Below, in pieces: positions 8,519 through 16,791 of a stretch of DNA of 64,000 nt. Origin of the DNA: Pseudomonas sp. R76. Its GTDB lineage: Bacteria > Pseudomonadota > Gammaproteobacteria > Pseudomonadales > Pseudomonadaceae. The notes beneath the pieces were generated by a model. The model did no database searches, was not told where the DNA came from, and saw only the letters and a program-made list of their open reading frames with translations. The DNA lies in NCBI RefSeq assembly GCF_009834565.1, contig NZ_CP019428.1:744001-808000 (forward strand). Reading direction: 5' to 3'. The number at the start of each line of letters is the position of its first letter. Position 1 is the stretch's first letter. The translations under genes were made by a program, and so were the position numbers.

Positions 8519-10627
8519 TTAAAAGGTGTAATCCGCCGTCACGAAGAACGAGCGCGGCTCCCCCAAAATCCACTGTTGGCCGTTGTTGTACTGGCTGACA
8601 GCGTAAGTGCGGTTGAACAGGTTGTTCAGTTCCAGCCCCAGCGTGGTGTTGCGCATGGCCTTCCACGACACGCTCGCATCGGCCACGGTGTAGCTCGGTA
8701 CTTCGCTGGTGTTGGCGGTGTCGGCATACCGCGCGCTGACGTAACGCACGCCGGCGCCGGCGCGCACATTGTCGGTCACGGCCTTGCTCAGCCACAGGTT
8801 GGCGGTGCGGTTGGGCACGTCGACCGGGCGGTTGCCGGCGCGGGACACGGCCTGGTCATTCACCGCTTCGGAAAAGTCATCGTACTTCGCCCGCACAATG
8901 GCGGCGTTCGCCTGCAATTGCCAGGCGTTGGCCAGTTGCAGGTCGAGGCTGGCTTCCAGGCCGGTCGAAGATTGCTGCCCGACTTGTTGTTGCAGCGTGG
9001 TGCCGGGGATGTCTGTCAGCAGCTTCTTTTTGACGATGTGATAGGCCGCCAATGTCCATTCGCCACGCGAGTCCCAGAACGCCTGCTTGATGCCGACTTC
9101 GGCCTGCTTGGCGGTGGATAAGCCAAACTGCTGCTGGCTTGGGCTCAAGCTGATCAGGCTGCCGACGCCGTCGGTGCTGGTCGCGTACTGGCCGTAGACC
9201 GAGGTATCCGGTGTGATCGCGTAGACCAGGCCGGCTTTCCAGTTGTTGCCGGTGAGGGTTCTGTCGGCGTCCTGGTTCGCGGTGGTCAGGTCGTTGCTGT
9301 CGATGTGCAGATAGTCACGGCGCGCGCCGGTGATCAGCGACAATTTGTCGGTCAGTTGCAGGCGGTTTTCGGCAAACGCGGCGAGCTGTTTGGTGGTGCT
9401 GACCGACTGCGCAATAAACGGGCTGGCGCTTTCAAACGGCTGCGGCACTGGGTGGTTGATATCCACCGGCTGGCCTTGCTCCGTTGCATCGGTGAACGGT
9501 GCGTTGCTGGCCAGGCGGAAGCGAATTCGGTTGTACTCGACGCCCGTCACCGTCTGGCTGTCGAGACCGAACAGCGTGTGTTTGAAGGTAAAGGTCTGGC
9601 GATCGCCGACCTGTTCCTGATCGTGCTTGATGCCCAGGTAGCTCTGGCGTACGAGCCCGCTGTCGACAAAGTTGTAGCTCTCGGCGTTCTGCCAGCGGCG
9701 CTGGTTTTTCAGGTACGACAGCTCGTTGGTGGCGGTGACGTTGTCGTTGAGCTGCCACTCGCTGGTCAGGCGCGTCCATTGGTCGTTGTAGTGCTGTTTG
9801 TCGTCGCTGACGTTGTAGTTCTTGTCACGCAGGCTTTTGTGCAACTGGCCGTTGATCAGCGGCGTGCCGTAGTAGTTCTGTGGGCTCTGGTCGCCGTAGT
9901 CGTGTGCCAGGGTGAAGCTCAGGTTTTCGGCCGGCTGCCAACGCAGGGCACCGCTGACGAAGTCGCTGGCGGAGTCGCCACGGGCGATGAAACCATTGCT
10001 GCGCAGGCGGTTGAGGTTCAGGCGGTAGCTCAGCGTATCAGTCAGCGAGCCGCCGCTGTCCAGGGCTTGCTGCTGGCGATCATAGGCCCCATAGCCGAGG
10101 CGGATGTGGTTTTCGATCTCGCCTTCAAACGGCTTCTTCGCAAGGGTGTTGATCACCGCGCCGGTAGCGCCCTGACCGTACATCACCGAGGCCGGGCCGC
10201 GCAGCACGTCGACACGCTCGACTGACCAGGTGTCCACCGGGAAGGTGGACGTGCCCGCGCCGTCGAACATGCGCTGGCCGTCGTACAGCTGCAGCACCGA
10301 ACTCTGCCCGGTAAACCCGCGCGCCTGCAACGAGGTGCCGCCGTCGCCGGGCGTGCCGGTGCGGCTGATGCCGGTGGCGCGGGAGATGGCGTCCTGCACA
10401 CTGGCGTCGCCGCGTTCGCGGATGTTCTCGCCGGTCTGGCTCTCGACACTGCCGGGGGTTTGCAGGGCCGTGAGGTTCAGGCGCGAGCCGGCAGTGGTCG
10501 GGGTGTTCAGGTCGACGCGTTCGTCGTCCACGGCGGGCGCGGTCACGGGGCTGGCGGGCAGGGTCAGGGCCTGGGCGCTGTTGTGCAGGGCGAGCAGGCA
10601 CAGGCCGGACGCTAGGTACTTGTTCAT
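8519..10627 (-). CDS. TonB-dependent siderophore-type outer-membrane receptor (PA2911-like)
   Basis: A 702-residue receptor. The signal peptide MNKYLASGLCLLALHNSAQA is followed by a plug domain (ERGDASVQDAISRATGISRT, then LRGPASVMYGQGATGAVINT near residue 150) and a beta-barrel ending in the aromatic VTADYTF, as required for outer-membrane insertion. It lies first in an operon with an ATPase, a binding protein and a permease, the arrangement I recall for PA2911-PA2914, which is reported to respond to zinc through Zur. The Zur-like box 65-85 bases upstream agrees. It is probably the receptor for a metal chelate, perhaps a zincophore or zinc-linked siderophore. It has no FecA-like signalling extension, so transcriptional signalling is not expected. 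Confidence 0.9.
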   Translation of the reverse strand: MNKYLASGLCLLALHNSAQALTLPASPVTAPAVDDERVDLNTPTTAGSRLNLTALQTPGSVESQTGENIRERGDASVQDAISRATGISRTGTPGDGGTSLQARGFTGQSSVLQLYDGQRMFDGAGTSTFPVDTWSVERVDVLRGPASVMYGQGATGAVINTLAKKPFEGEIENHIRLGYGAYDRQQQALDSGGSLTDTLSYRLNLNRLRSNGFIARGDSASDFVSGALRWQPAENLSFTLAHDYGDQSPQNYYGTPLINGQLHKSLRDKNYNVSDDKQHYNDQWTRLTSEWQLNDNVTATNELSYLKNQRRWQNAESYNFVDSGLVRQSYLGIKHDQEQVGDRQTFTFKHTLFGLDSQTVTGVEYNRIRFRLASNAPFTDATEQGQPVDINHPVPQPFESASPFIAQSVSTTKQLAAFAENRLQLTDKLSLITGARRDYLHIDSNDLTTANQDADRTLTGNNWKAGLVYAITPDTSVYGQYATSTDGVGSLISLSPSQQQFGLSTAKQAEVGIKQAFWDSRGEWTLAAYHIVKKKLLTDIPGTTLQQQVGQQSSTGLEASLDLQLANAWQLQANAAIVRAKYDDFSEAVNDQAVSRAGNRPVDVPNRTANLWLSKAVTDNVRAGAGVRYVSARYADTANTSEVPSYTVADASVSWKAMRNTTLGLELNNLFNRTYAVSQYNNGQQWILGEPRSFFVTADYTF

Positions 10628-10691
10628 CGGTCGATCAATCGCTTCTTGGAAGGTGCTCGCCGCAGGGCGCGGCGAGCAACGATAACGCAGA

Positions 10692-10712
10692 AAGTGTTAT
10701 AAGTTAACACTT
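10692..10712. promoter_or_regulatory. Zur-like operator upstream of the TonB receptor operon
   Basis: This is a perfect inverted repeat of AAGTGTTA and TAACACTT around a five-base centre. The core GTTATAAGTTAAC (10696-10708) matches the usual gammaproteobacterial Zur box GTTATAATATAAC at 11 of 13 positions. It lies 65-85 bases before the receptor start codon, where it would cover a promoter on the minus strand. Repression by zinc-loaded Zur is inferred. Confidence 0.62.
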
Positions 10713-10777
10713 ATCGGCTGCAAGACAAAAGTCGCGCAAGGCTACAGAAGGGCTCTGTTATGGGCATCTCGCCTGCT

Positions 10778-12160
10778 TCATGCCGAACCTGAGGCAGATT
10801 CACGTTGGCCAAAAAAACGCGCCAACACCAGGCGATCCAATACCCACACCACGATCAACGAAGCCCCCACCAACGGGAAAATGATCGCCAGCCCCAGCAT
10901 GATCGCCATCGCGGTTTTCCACTTCGGCAGGTCATGACGCAACGGCGGCACACCCAGCCCACCCGCAGGCCGACGCTTCCACCAGATCACCACGCCGCTG
11001 ACGGCGCTGAGCAAAATCATCAGGCAGATCAGCAGCACGATCAGCTGGTTTACCCAGCCGAACATCTTGCCTTCATGCAGCATCACTCCGGTTTCGGTAG
11101 CCCGTGCGATGGTGTTGTAGTGCGCCCAGCGCACATCCGCGAGCACCTTGCCGGTGTATTGGTCCACATGCTGGGTGGCGTCATTGCGCGGGTCGTTGGC
11201 GAATACCGCTATGGTGAACACGCCTTCGGCGGTGGTGGGGAAGGTGATGCTGTAGCCGGGCTCGACCTTGCGCGCGTTGGCCAGGTCGACCACTTGTTGC
11301 AGGCGCAATGTGGGCGCCGCCGGGCCGGAGTGCATGGCGCCGTGGTTCATGTGCTCGGCGTGGTCGCCGGACATCGGCATCGGCGTGTTTTCCATGGCCC
11401 AGGGCACGGTCTGTTGGCTGGCGGTATTGAGCACGCGCGCCTGCTGATCAGACTGCGGCACGTTGTTCCACATCGCCGCCGGAAAGCGATTCCACAGCTC
11501 GGCATATTGCTTGCCCCAAAAGCCGGTCCAGGTCATGCCGCTGAGCAGCATCACCAGCAAAAACGCCGCGCCCCAGAACCCGGCGACCGCGTGCATGTCG
11601 CGCCAGAACACTCGGCCACGGGTGTTGAACCTCGGCCATAACACCCCGGCCGACGACTTGCCGCGCGGCCACCACAGGTACACACCGGACACCACCAGCA
11701 TCACGCCCCAGCCTGCCGCGAGTTCCACCAGGCGATCGCCGACGGTGCCGATCATCAGCTCGCCGTGGAGTGCGCGGGCGATGGCTTGCAGGTTGTATTT
11801 GGCATCCTGTTCGCCGAGTACGGTGCCGCGATACGGATCGACAAACACCGTCACTTCACGCCCTTCGTTGTGCATCACCAATTGCGCGCTGCTGGTGGCG
11901 TCGGCGGGCGGCAGGTACTTGCTGATCTTGCCTTGGGGATACGCCGCCTGGGCGCGTTGCAATTGTTCGTCGGCACTCAGTGCGTGCTCGGCGGCTTGCA
12001 CCTTGAGCAGGTCGCCATACATCAGCGGGTCGAGCTGGGGTTTGAACAGGTAGATGATGCCGGTCAGGGCCAGCAGCACCATGAACGGCGCGACGAAGAG
12101 CCCGGCGTAGAAGTGCCAGCGCCAGGCCAGGTTGTAGAAGGAAATCTTTTGAGTGGTCAT
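10778..12160 (-). CDS. PepSY-associated membrane protein with Met/His-rich loop, copper-linked
   Basis: A 460-residue PepSY/PiuB-type integral membrane protein with about four to five transmembrane helices: an N-terminal one (FYAGLFVAPFMVLLALTGII), two in the middle near residues 140 and 205, and two near the C-terminus (LIVLLICLMILLSAVSGVV). PepSY-type periplasmic segments lie between them. Around residues 260-285 is a Met/His-rich stretch (MPMSGDHAEHMNHGAMH) suited to binding copper. Start ATG 12160 has GGAG seven bases upstream; an in-frame ATG at 12175 lacks one. It lies downstream of the OprC gene on the same strand with a REP element between. Family members are thought to reduce or relay metal or siderophore cargo; the exact role is unproven. 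Confidence 0.85.
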   Translation of the reverse strand: MTTQKISFYNLAWRWHFYAGLFVAPFMVLLALTGIIYLFKPQLDPLMYGDLLKVQAAEHALSADEQLQRAQAAYPQGKISKYLPPADATSSAQLVMHNEGREVTVFVDPYRGTVLGEQDAKYNLQAIARALHGELMIGTVGDRLVELAAGWGVMLVVSGVYLWWPRGKSSAGVLWPRFNTRGRVFWRDMHAVAGFWGAAFLLVMLLSGMTWTGFWGKQYAELWNRFPAAMWNNVPQSDQQARVLNTASQQTVPWAMENTPMPMSGDHAEHMNHGAMHSGPAAPTLRLQQVVDLANARKVEPGYSITFPTTAEGVFTIAVFANDPRNDATQHVDQYTGKVLADVRWAHYNTIARATETGVMLHEGKMFGWVNQLIVLLICLMILLSAVSGVVIWWKRRPAGGLGVPPLRHDLPKWKTAMAIMLGLAIIFPLVGASLIVVWVLDRLVLARFFGQRESASGSA

Positions 12161-12202
12161 CAGGATGCTCCGCAAAGGCTTTAAAAATTTTTGTCAGTTA
12201 TG

Positions 12203-12275
12203 CCGCCTTCGCGAGCAAGCCCGCTCCCACATTTGAAATGCATTCCAAGTGTGGGAGCGGGCTTGCTCGCGATGC
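12203..12275. repeat. REP doublet (CGGGCTTGCTCGCGA type, outward arms)
   Basis: The left arm is CCTTCGCGAGCAAGCCCGCTCCCAC and the right arm GTGGGAGCGGGCTTGCTCGCGA, with about 20 bases between. It fills the gap between the oprC stop and the PepSY gene. The arms are in the opposite order to the element at 8411. Confidence 0.93.
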
Positions 12276-12277
12276 TT

Positions 12278-14338
12278 TTAGAAGCTCATGTCCACCTTGG
12301 TCCAGAGCGTGCGCCCCGGCTCCTTGATGGCTTGCGGGTCACTGGCCGGGTAGCCGAAACCGGCGTTACCGGCCAGGTTCAAATGCTCGGCATAGGCTTT
12401 GCCGAACAGGTTGTCGACGCCAGTGCTGACCTTGAAGTTTTTATTGATGCGGTACGCCGCGTTCAGCGAGAACACGCCAAAGCCGCCACTCTTGTCGAAG
12501 TCCTTGCCGACCACGTTGCCCTTGTTCTGGTCGATGCGGTTTTGCGCCGCAACCACACGCCACAAGGCGCCGGCGCTCCAATCGTCTTCGCTGTAGGTCA
12601 GGCCGAAGTGTGCGTCCAGCGGCGGCATCTGCGGCAGTGCCTTGCCGTCGCTGGTGTTCTTGCCCCAGGCGTAGGCGAGGCTGGCGTCGGCTTTCCAGTT
12701 GCGCGTCAGCTTGTAGGCCGCGCCGACTTCGCCGCCCATGATGCGCGCGTCGACGTTACGTGCCTGGGAGGTGGTGCCCATCATGCCGGGCTTGTAGTCG
12801 AACAGAATGAAGTCCTGGACCCGGCCGATGTAACCCGAGGCCCAGGCTTCGAGGTCGGCGGTTTTGTATTGCGCGCCGAAGTCGAGCTGGGTGGTTTTCT
12901 CCGGCTTAACGCCATCGAAGGCATTCACAGATCCGACTGCGCCAGTGTTTGGGGAAAACAGCTCCCAGTAGTCCGGGAAGCGTTCGGCGTGGCCCAGCCC
13001 GGCGTAGACGGTGGTGGGTGTGTCGGCCAGGTCGTGTTCATAGCGCACAAAGCCCGACGGCAGCGTCTCGGCGCGGGTGTCGTCGGCGGTCGGGTTGGGG
13101 CGCGACATCATTCCCGAACCGGTGGTTTGGCGAAAATCCTTGGCCGAGGCGCGGTCCAGGCGTGCGCCGGTGATCAGGCGATCACGGTCGGCGGCGTACC
13201 AGGTGAGTTCGCTGAACACGCCATAGTTGTGGAAGTTGGCGTCCTTGTTGCGCGGCAGGTCCTTGTAGGTGTCGATGCCCATGCTGCTGCGCTGGCGGTG
13301 CTCGTTGGTCTGCGCATCCAGGCCGCTGATTAACTGCACATCGGCCCAACGCCAGGTCGCCTTGATCCGCGCGCCGAGCGTGCGGCGGTCGACATTGGAG
13401 GCCATGGGCCCGGCCATCATGCCGGTGTCCGACGGCGTGCGCAGGCTGTAGTTGTCCATCACGTGGTCGGCGTAGTTGTAGTAGACCTGGGCCTCGACCT
13501 TATCCAGCACCTCGCCGATGTTGGATTTTTCAAAACGCAGCCCGAGGCTTTCGCGCAGGAACTGCGAACCGTCCATGCCGCGCCCGGCGTAGCGCGCTTC
13601 GCCATCGCCACGCCCGGCGGTGAGTTCCAGCAGGGTGTCGGCGTCGGGGGTGAAACCGACGGCGACGTCGCCGTTCCATTTGTCGTAGCGCGAGGCGACC
13701 GTGTGGTTGTTGCCGTCCTTGTAGTCATCGGCATGCGCCTGGTTGCCGATCACGCGCACGTAGCCCAGCGGCCCACCGGCGGCGGCATCGATGACCTTGT
13801 CGAAGCGCCCGTTGGAACCGGCCAGCACGCTGGCATTGACCCGTGTGCCCAACTCGCCGAACTGCTCGGGTTCGCGGTCGAACAGGATGGTGCCGGCCGA
13901 CGCGCCTGGCCCCCAGAGCACGGTTTGCGGGCCTTTGATCACCGTGAGTTTGTCGTAGGTTTCCGGCGAAATATAGGAGGTCGGCGCGTCCATGCGGCCT
14001 GGGCAGGCGCCGAGCATCATGCCGCCGTTGGTGAGGATATTCAGACGCGAGCCGAACATGCCGCGCAGCACCGGGTCACCGTTGGTGCCGCCGTTGCGCA
14101 CCAGGGCAAAGCCGGGGATGGTCTTGAGGTAGTCGCCGCCATCGCTGGCGGGCACCGGTTGGCGTGGGTCTTTCGGGTTGGTGATCACGGTCAGCGGCGA
14201 ACTGGGGGCAATTGCGGTGATCACCGTGGGGCTCAACTCGTGTTCATCCGCGTGTGCCTGTGGCACCAACAGCGCGCCACACAAAACAGCGAAAACGGGG
14301 GTACGTCCCAAACGGGTGTCAGCAGAAAACCTGGACAT
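12278..14338 (-). CDS. oprC: TonB-dependent copper receptor OprC
   Basis: An outer-membrane receptor of 686 residues that takes up copper ions. From ATG 14338 (MSRFSADTRLG) there is a signal peptide ending in PQAHADEHEL; start codons at 14350 and 14353 add a few residues and have no better ribosome-binding site. The plug has LRGMFGSRLNILTNGG and VLWGPGASAGTILFDRE. Both halves of the copper site known for P. aeruginosa OprC are present: CPGRM (CxxxM, near 13990-14006) and HVM (HxM, 13457-13465). The C-terminus TLWTKVDMSF is a normal barrel end. It follows DUF2946, PCuAC and DUF2946 genes on one strand, a unit whose members all carry Met/His/Cys motifs. Confidence 0.93.
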   Translation of the reverse strand: MSRFSADTRLGRTPVFAVLCGALLVPQAHADEHELSPTVITAIAPSSPLTVITNPKDPRQPVPASDGGDYLKTIPGFALVRNGGTNGDPVLRGMFGSRLNILTNGGMMLGACPGRMDAPTSYISPETYDKLTVIKGPQTVLWGPGASAGTILFDREPEQFGELGTRVNASVLAGSNGRFDKVIDAAAGGPLGYVRVIGNQAHADDYKDGNNHTVASRYDKWNGDVAVGFTPDADTLLELTAGRGDGEARYAGRGMDGSQFLRESLGLRFEKSNIGEVLDKVEAQVYYNYADHVMDNYSLRTPSDTGMMAGPMASNVDRRTLGARIKATWRWADVQLISGLDAQTNEHRQRSSMGIDTYKDLPRNKDANFHNYGVFSELTWYAADRDRLITGARLDRASAKDFRQTTGSGMMSRPNPTADDTRAETLPSGFVRYEHDLADTPTTVYAGLGHAERFPDYWELFSPNTGAVGSVNAFDGVKPEKTTQLDFGAQYKTADLEAWASGYIGRVQDFILFDYKPGMMGTTSQARNVDARIMGGEVGAAYKLTRNWKADASLAYAWGKNTSDGKALPQMPPLDAHFGLTYSEDDWSAGALWRVVAAQNRIDQNKGNVVGKDFDKSGGFGVFSLNAAYRINKNFKVSTGVDNLFGKAYAEHLNLAGNAGFGYPASDPQAIKEPGRTLWTKVDMSF

Positions 14339-14431
14339 GACAAATTCCATCAATCAAGCGTAAACAACACGGCCAGCAGCCTGCGGCTGTCTGTCTAAAG
14401 TCGGCCGGTGTGAAGTAAGGATGTGAAGTGC

Positions 14432-14857
14432 TTACGCAGTGATGGGCGGTGCGCGGCTGCGCGCGCCGGGGAAGATGCTTTGCCGGGCATGGCCCAGGCG
14501 GGTGGCGGGGGTAATGGCGTTGGCCGGCGGCGGGGTGCCGAGGCTGACGCAGGACACGCTGCCGGGCAGGGCCGGGCAACTGAAGAGCAGGCTGCAATAG
14601 CCGCACTTTTCCCAGAGGGCGTGGTGTTCGTCAGGTGCCTGCTTGTGTTCGCCATGGCCGCCGGGCATGTCCATGCCCGCGGGCATTTGCATCGACATTT
14701 GCATCGACATACCGGCGTGATGATCCATCGGCATCGCTTGGGAAATCAGCGGACCGATAAAGATCATCAACATGGCGAACAGGCTGATCCAACTGCCGCG
14801 CATCAGGCTCATGGGCTGGCGGCGGTGTGCGGATAACCTGGCGCGAGGGGCGCCCAT
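14432..14857 (-). CDS. DUF2946 family protein, Met/His-rich, copper-associated
   Basis: This small protein of 141 residues has an N-terminal hydrophobic segment (ISLFAMLMIFIGPLISQ) that serves as signal or anchor, then a Met/His-rich run (AMPMDHHAGMSMQMSMQM and MDMPGGHGEHKQ) and a CGYC pair. DUF2946 proteins are small periplasmic or membrane proteins often found with copper genes; the biochemical role is not established. The gene begins ten bases after the PCuAC stop. A second ATG at 14812 (MSLMRG) would shorten the product by 15 residues and neither start has a strong ribosome-binding site. It is followed by oprC. Confidence 0.8.
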   Translation of the reverse strand: MGAPRARLSAHRRQPMSLMRGSWISLFAMLMIFIGPLISQAMPMDHHAGMSMQMSMQMPAGMDMPGGHGEHKQAPDEHHALWEKCGYCSLLFSCPALPGSVSCVSLGTPPPANAITPATRLGHARQSIFPGARSRAPPITA

Positions 14858-14867
14858 TTACGTTGGC

Positions 14868-15350
14868 CTATTGCGCGTGTTTATGCTCGTGGCCGGCCAT
14901 TGGCGGCGTTTTCTGGACCGAGACTTCCACTTCAACCTTGCCGGCTTTTTCGAAAGTCAGGGTCAGCGGGAATTGCTTGCCATCGGCCAACAGGCTGCGG
15001 TCCTTGAGGCCCAGCAGCATCACGTGATAGGCCATCGGCGCGAAGGTCAAATCACCCTTGGCGGGCACGGCGACGGTGTCTACTTGCTGCATCTTCATCA
15101 AGTCGCCTTGCATCACATGCTCATGCAACTCGGCCTTGTCCGCCACCGGCGTCGCGACGCTGAGCAGGCGGTCCGGCGTTTCACCGGTGTTATGAATCAC
15201 AAAGTACGCCGCGACAGTCGGCGCATTCGGCGGCAACTCCTGGGACCAGGGATCGCTGACCAGCAGGTCGCCGGCCTTGTAGTCTTCGGCATTGGCAGCA
15301 CTGAACACCGGCAGCAGCAACGCAGCCAGAAGCAGGGAAGATTTGAGCAT
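14868..15350 (-). CDS. Periplasmic copper chaperone PCuAC
   Basis: A 160-residue periplasmic copper-binding protein of the PCu(A)C (DUF461) family, which in other bacteria delivers Cu(I), for example to cytochrome oxidase. The signal peptide MLKSSLLLAALLLPVFSAANA starts at ATG 15350 with GGAG eight bases upstream; the frame is open further upstream but that part is not needed. The mature domain shows the family copper ligands: the His/Met cluster HEHVMQGDLMKM, then, after a spacer, YHVML, equivalent to the HxM pair. The C-terminus ends in the His-rich GHEHKHAQ. It is flanked on both sides by DUF2946 genes in the copper unit. Confidence 0.92.
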   Translation of the reverse strand: MLKSSLLLAALLLPVFSAANAEDYKAGDLLVSDPWSQELPPNAPTVAAYFVIHNTGETPDRLLSVATPVADKAELHEHVMQGDLMKMQQVDTVAVPAKGDLTFAPMAYHVMLLGLKDRSLLADGKQFPLTLTFEKAGKVEVEVSVQKTPPMAGHEHKHAQ

Positions 15351-15396
15351 GGCAGTTCTCCAGAACGGTTCTAAACGCAGTTCACTTGCGAAGAAA

Positions 15397-15792
15397 TCAG
15401 ACCGTTGGAGAGGCGCGCGGGTTAAGGCTCGGCCATTGCTGGCGCGGCGTAGGGGCTTGCAACGAAGGCGGCGGCAGGCTCTGCACCGCCGCAAACCGCG
15501 TCACATACAACTGCGGCACATGCCCCGGCAACGCCACCAACGGCGGTGAGCCCGAGCAACACCAGCAATGCTGCATGGTGGAGTGATCGTCCTGTTGCGG
15601 CGCCGGAATCTCCAGCTTGCCCAGGGCAATCGTCTTCAGGCTGGCGCCATTGGACGAACAGAAACCGCCCCACAGCAATTGCTGAACAGGGTCTTGGGAC
15701 TGCTGCATCGCACTGGCCATCGGCATGGCAAAGGCGTTGAACAGCACTGCAAAGCAGGCGATCCACACAATTGCAAAGCGTTGACGGGCCAT
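15397..15792 (-). CDS. DUF2946 family protein with CWCC motif
   Basis: 131 residues from ATG 15792 (MARQRFAIVW). A hydrophobic N-terminal segment (WIACFAVLFNAFAMPMASA) looks like a signal peptide with a cleavage site after SASA-like residues. The central part holds MQHCWCCSGSPP, a CxCC cluster preceded by His and Met, which could hold a thiophilic metal. It is the first gene of the copper unit (DUF2946, PCuAC, DUF2946, oprC). It differs from the other DUF2946 in this unit by having Cys rather than Met/His-rich features. Function is unassigned. Confidence 0.8.
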   Translation of the reverse strand: MARQRFAIVWIACFAVLFNAFAMPMASAMQQSQDPVQQLLWGGFCSSNGASLKTIALGKLEIPAPQQDDHSTMQHCWCCSGSPPLVALPGHVPQLYVTRFAAVQSLPPPSLQAPTPRQQWPSLNPRASPTV

Positions 15793-15815
15793 GGCGGACA
15801 ATCCGTAGGGTTAAG

Positions 15816-15842
15816 CGATCAGGTGGGTATTTAGCCTGATCG
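15816..15842. promoter_or_regulatory. Inverted repeat in the leader of the copper gene unit
   Basis: Perfect arms CGATCAGG and CCTGATCG are separated by an 11-base AT-rich centre and lie 24-50 bases upstream of the first DUF2946 start codon. It could be an operator for a dimeric repressor or a leader hairpin. No regulator is identified and it does not match a Fur or Zur box. Confidence 0.45.
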
Positions 15843-15933
15843 TTGGGGATAAGTAAAAAGCGGCGGTGTGGTTTGGTGTCGCAGTAGTTGCCTTCATGAT
15901 AGTCGGGAACCACAGATTGCCAATCTTAACCCT

Positions 15934-16018
15934 GTGGGAGCTGGCTTGCCTGCGATGGCATCACCTTGGCCTGGCTGGAAGACCGAGTCGCCTGCATCGC
16001 AGGCAAGCCAGCTCCCAC
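15934..16018. repeat. REP doublet (TGGCTTGCCTGCGA type)
   Basis: Arms GTGGGAGCTGGCTTGCC...TGCGATG and CATCGCAGG...AAGCCAGCTCCCAC face each other around a centre of about 35 bases. It lies between the cobK 3' end and the copper unit promoter, both on the minus strand. Confidence 0.92.
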
Positions 16019-16071
16019 ACTTATTTGTGCCTGGCCAAAATTTTGCGCCCGCCACAATCCAAATGTGGTGT

Positions 16072-16791
16072 TTAGAGCGTGTTGACGGCCTGTAGCACCG
16101 CCGCCACGGTAGTGAATTCTCGGTCTACCTCAGCCAACACCGGCCGCTTCAAGACAAGCACCGGAATTCCCTGCTCCCGCGCCACTTCCAGCTTCGGCTC
16201 GGTGGCCGCACTGCCGCTGTTCTTGCTGATCAGCACATCAATCCCACGCCGCTCAAACAGCGCGCGCTCGTCCTCGATCAGAAACGGCCCACGGGCGCCA
16301 ATGACTTCACAGCGCGCATTTCCCGGGTACACGTCCAGCGCGCGGAGCGTCCAGAACTGATCGGCGGGGATTTCATCGAGGTGCTGCAATGGCTCACGCC
16401 CCAGTGTGAACAACGGGCGCTTGAAGGGTTTCAACGCTTCAATCAACTCGGCCCAATCACTGACCTCACGCCAGTCATCCCCGGCTTGCGGTTGCCACGC
16501 TGGTCGCCTCAAGGCCCAGCAAGGAATGTCGCACGACTGCGCAGCCAGGGCGGCATTCCGGCTGATCTGAGCCGCATAGGGATGTGTGGCGTCGAGGATC
16601 AAGCGGATATTTTCATCGCGAACAAACTGGGCGAGGCCTTCAGCCCCGCCATAACCACCCACACGCACTTGGCAGGTGAGGTCGGTAGGCACACGGCCCA
16701 CACCGGCCAAACTGTAGAGATGTTCCGGCCCCAGTGTGCGGGCGATGGCCAGCGCTTCCGTCACGCCGCCCAGCAGCAGGATGCGTTTCAT
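16072..16791 (-). CDS. cobK: Cobalt-precorrin-6A/precorrin-6A reductase CobK
   Basis: This 239-residue NAD(P)H-dependent reductase converts precorrin-6A to precorrin-6B (dihydro form) in corrin ring synthesis. The N-terminus [16 protein letters not shown] is the family nucleotide-binding loop (GGT/V-E). Also visible are [16 protein letters not shown] near residue 67, the best-conserved family motif, and [19 protein letters not shown] near residue 190. Its ATG overlaps the cobL stop (ATGA), so the two are translationally coupled. It is the last gene of the minus-strand cob operon. In P. aeruginosa I recall cbiD between cobL and cobK; it is missing here. Confidence 0.93.
   Translation of the reverse strand: MKRILLLGGVTEALAIARTLGPEHLYSLAGVGRVPTDLTCQVRVGGYGGAEGLAQFVRDENIRLILDATHPYAAQISRNAALAAQSCDIPCWALRRPAWQPQAGDDWREVSDWAELIEALKPFKRPLFTLGREPLQHLDEIPADQFWTLRALDVYPGNARCEVIGARGPFLIEDERALFERRGIDVLISKNSGSAATEPKLEVAREQGIPVLVLKRPVLAEVDREFTTVAAVLQAVNTL

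Noticed and set aside
10628..10777. Fur box before the TonB receptor
   Set aside because: The best palindrome matches the Zur consensus much better than the Fur pattern of GATAAT repeats, so it was assigned to Zur as a candidate.
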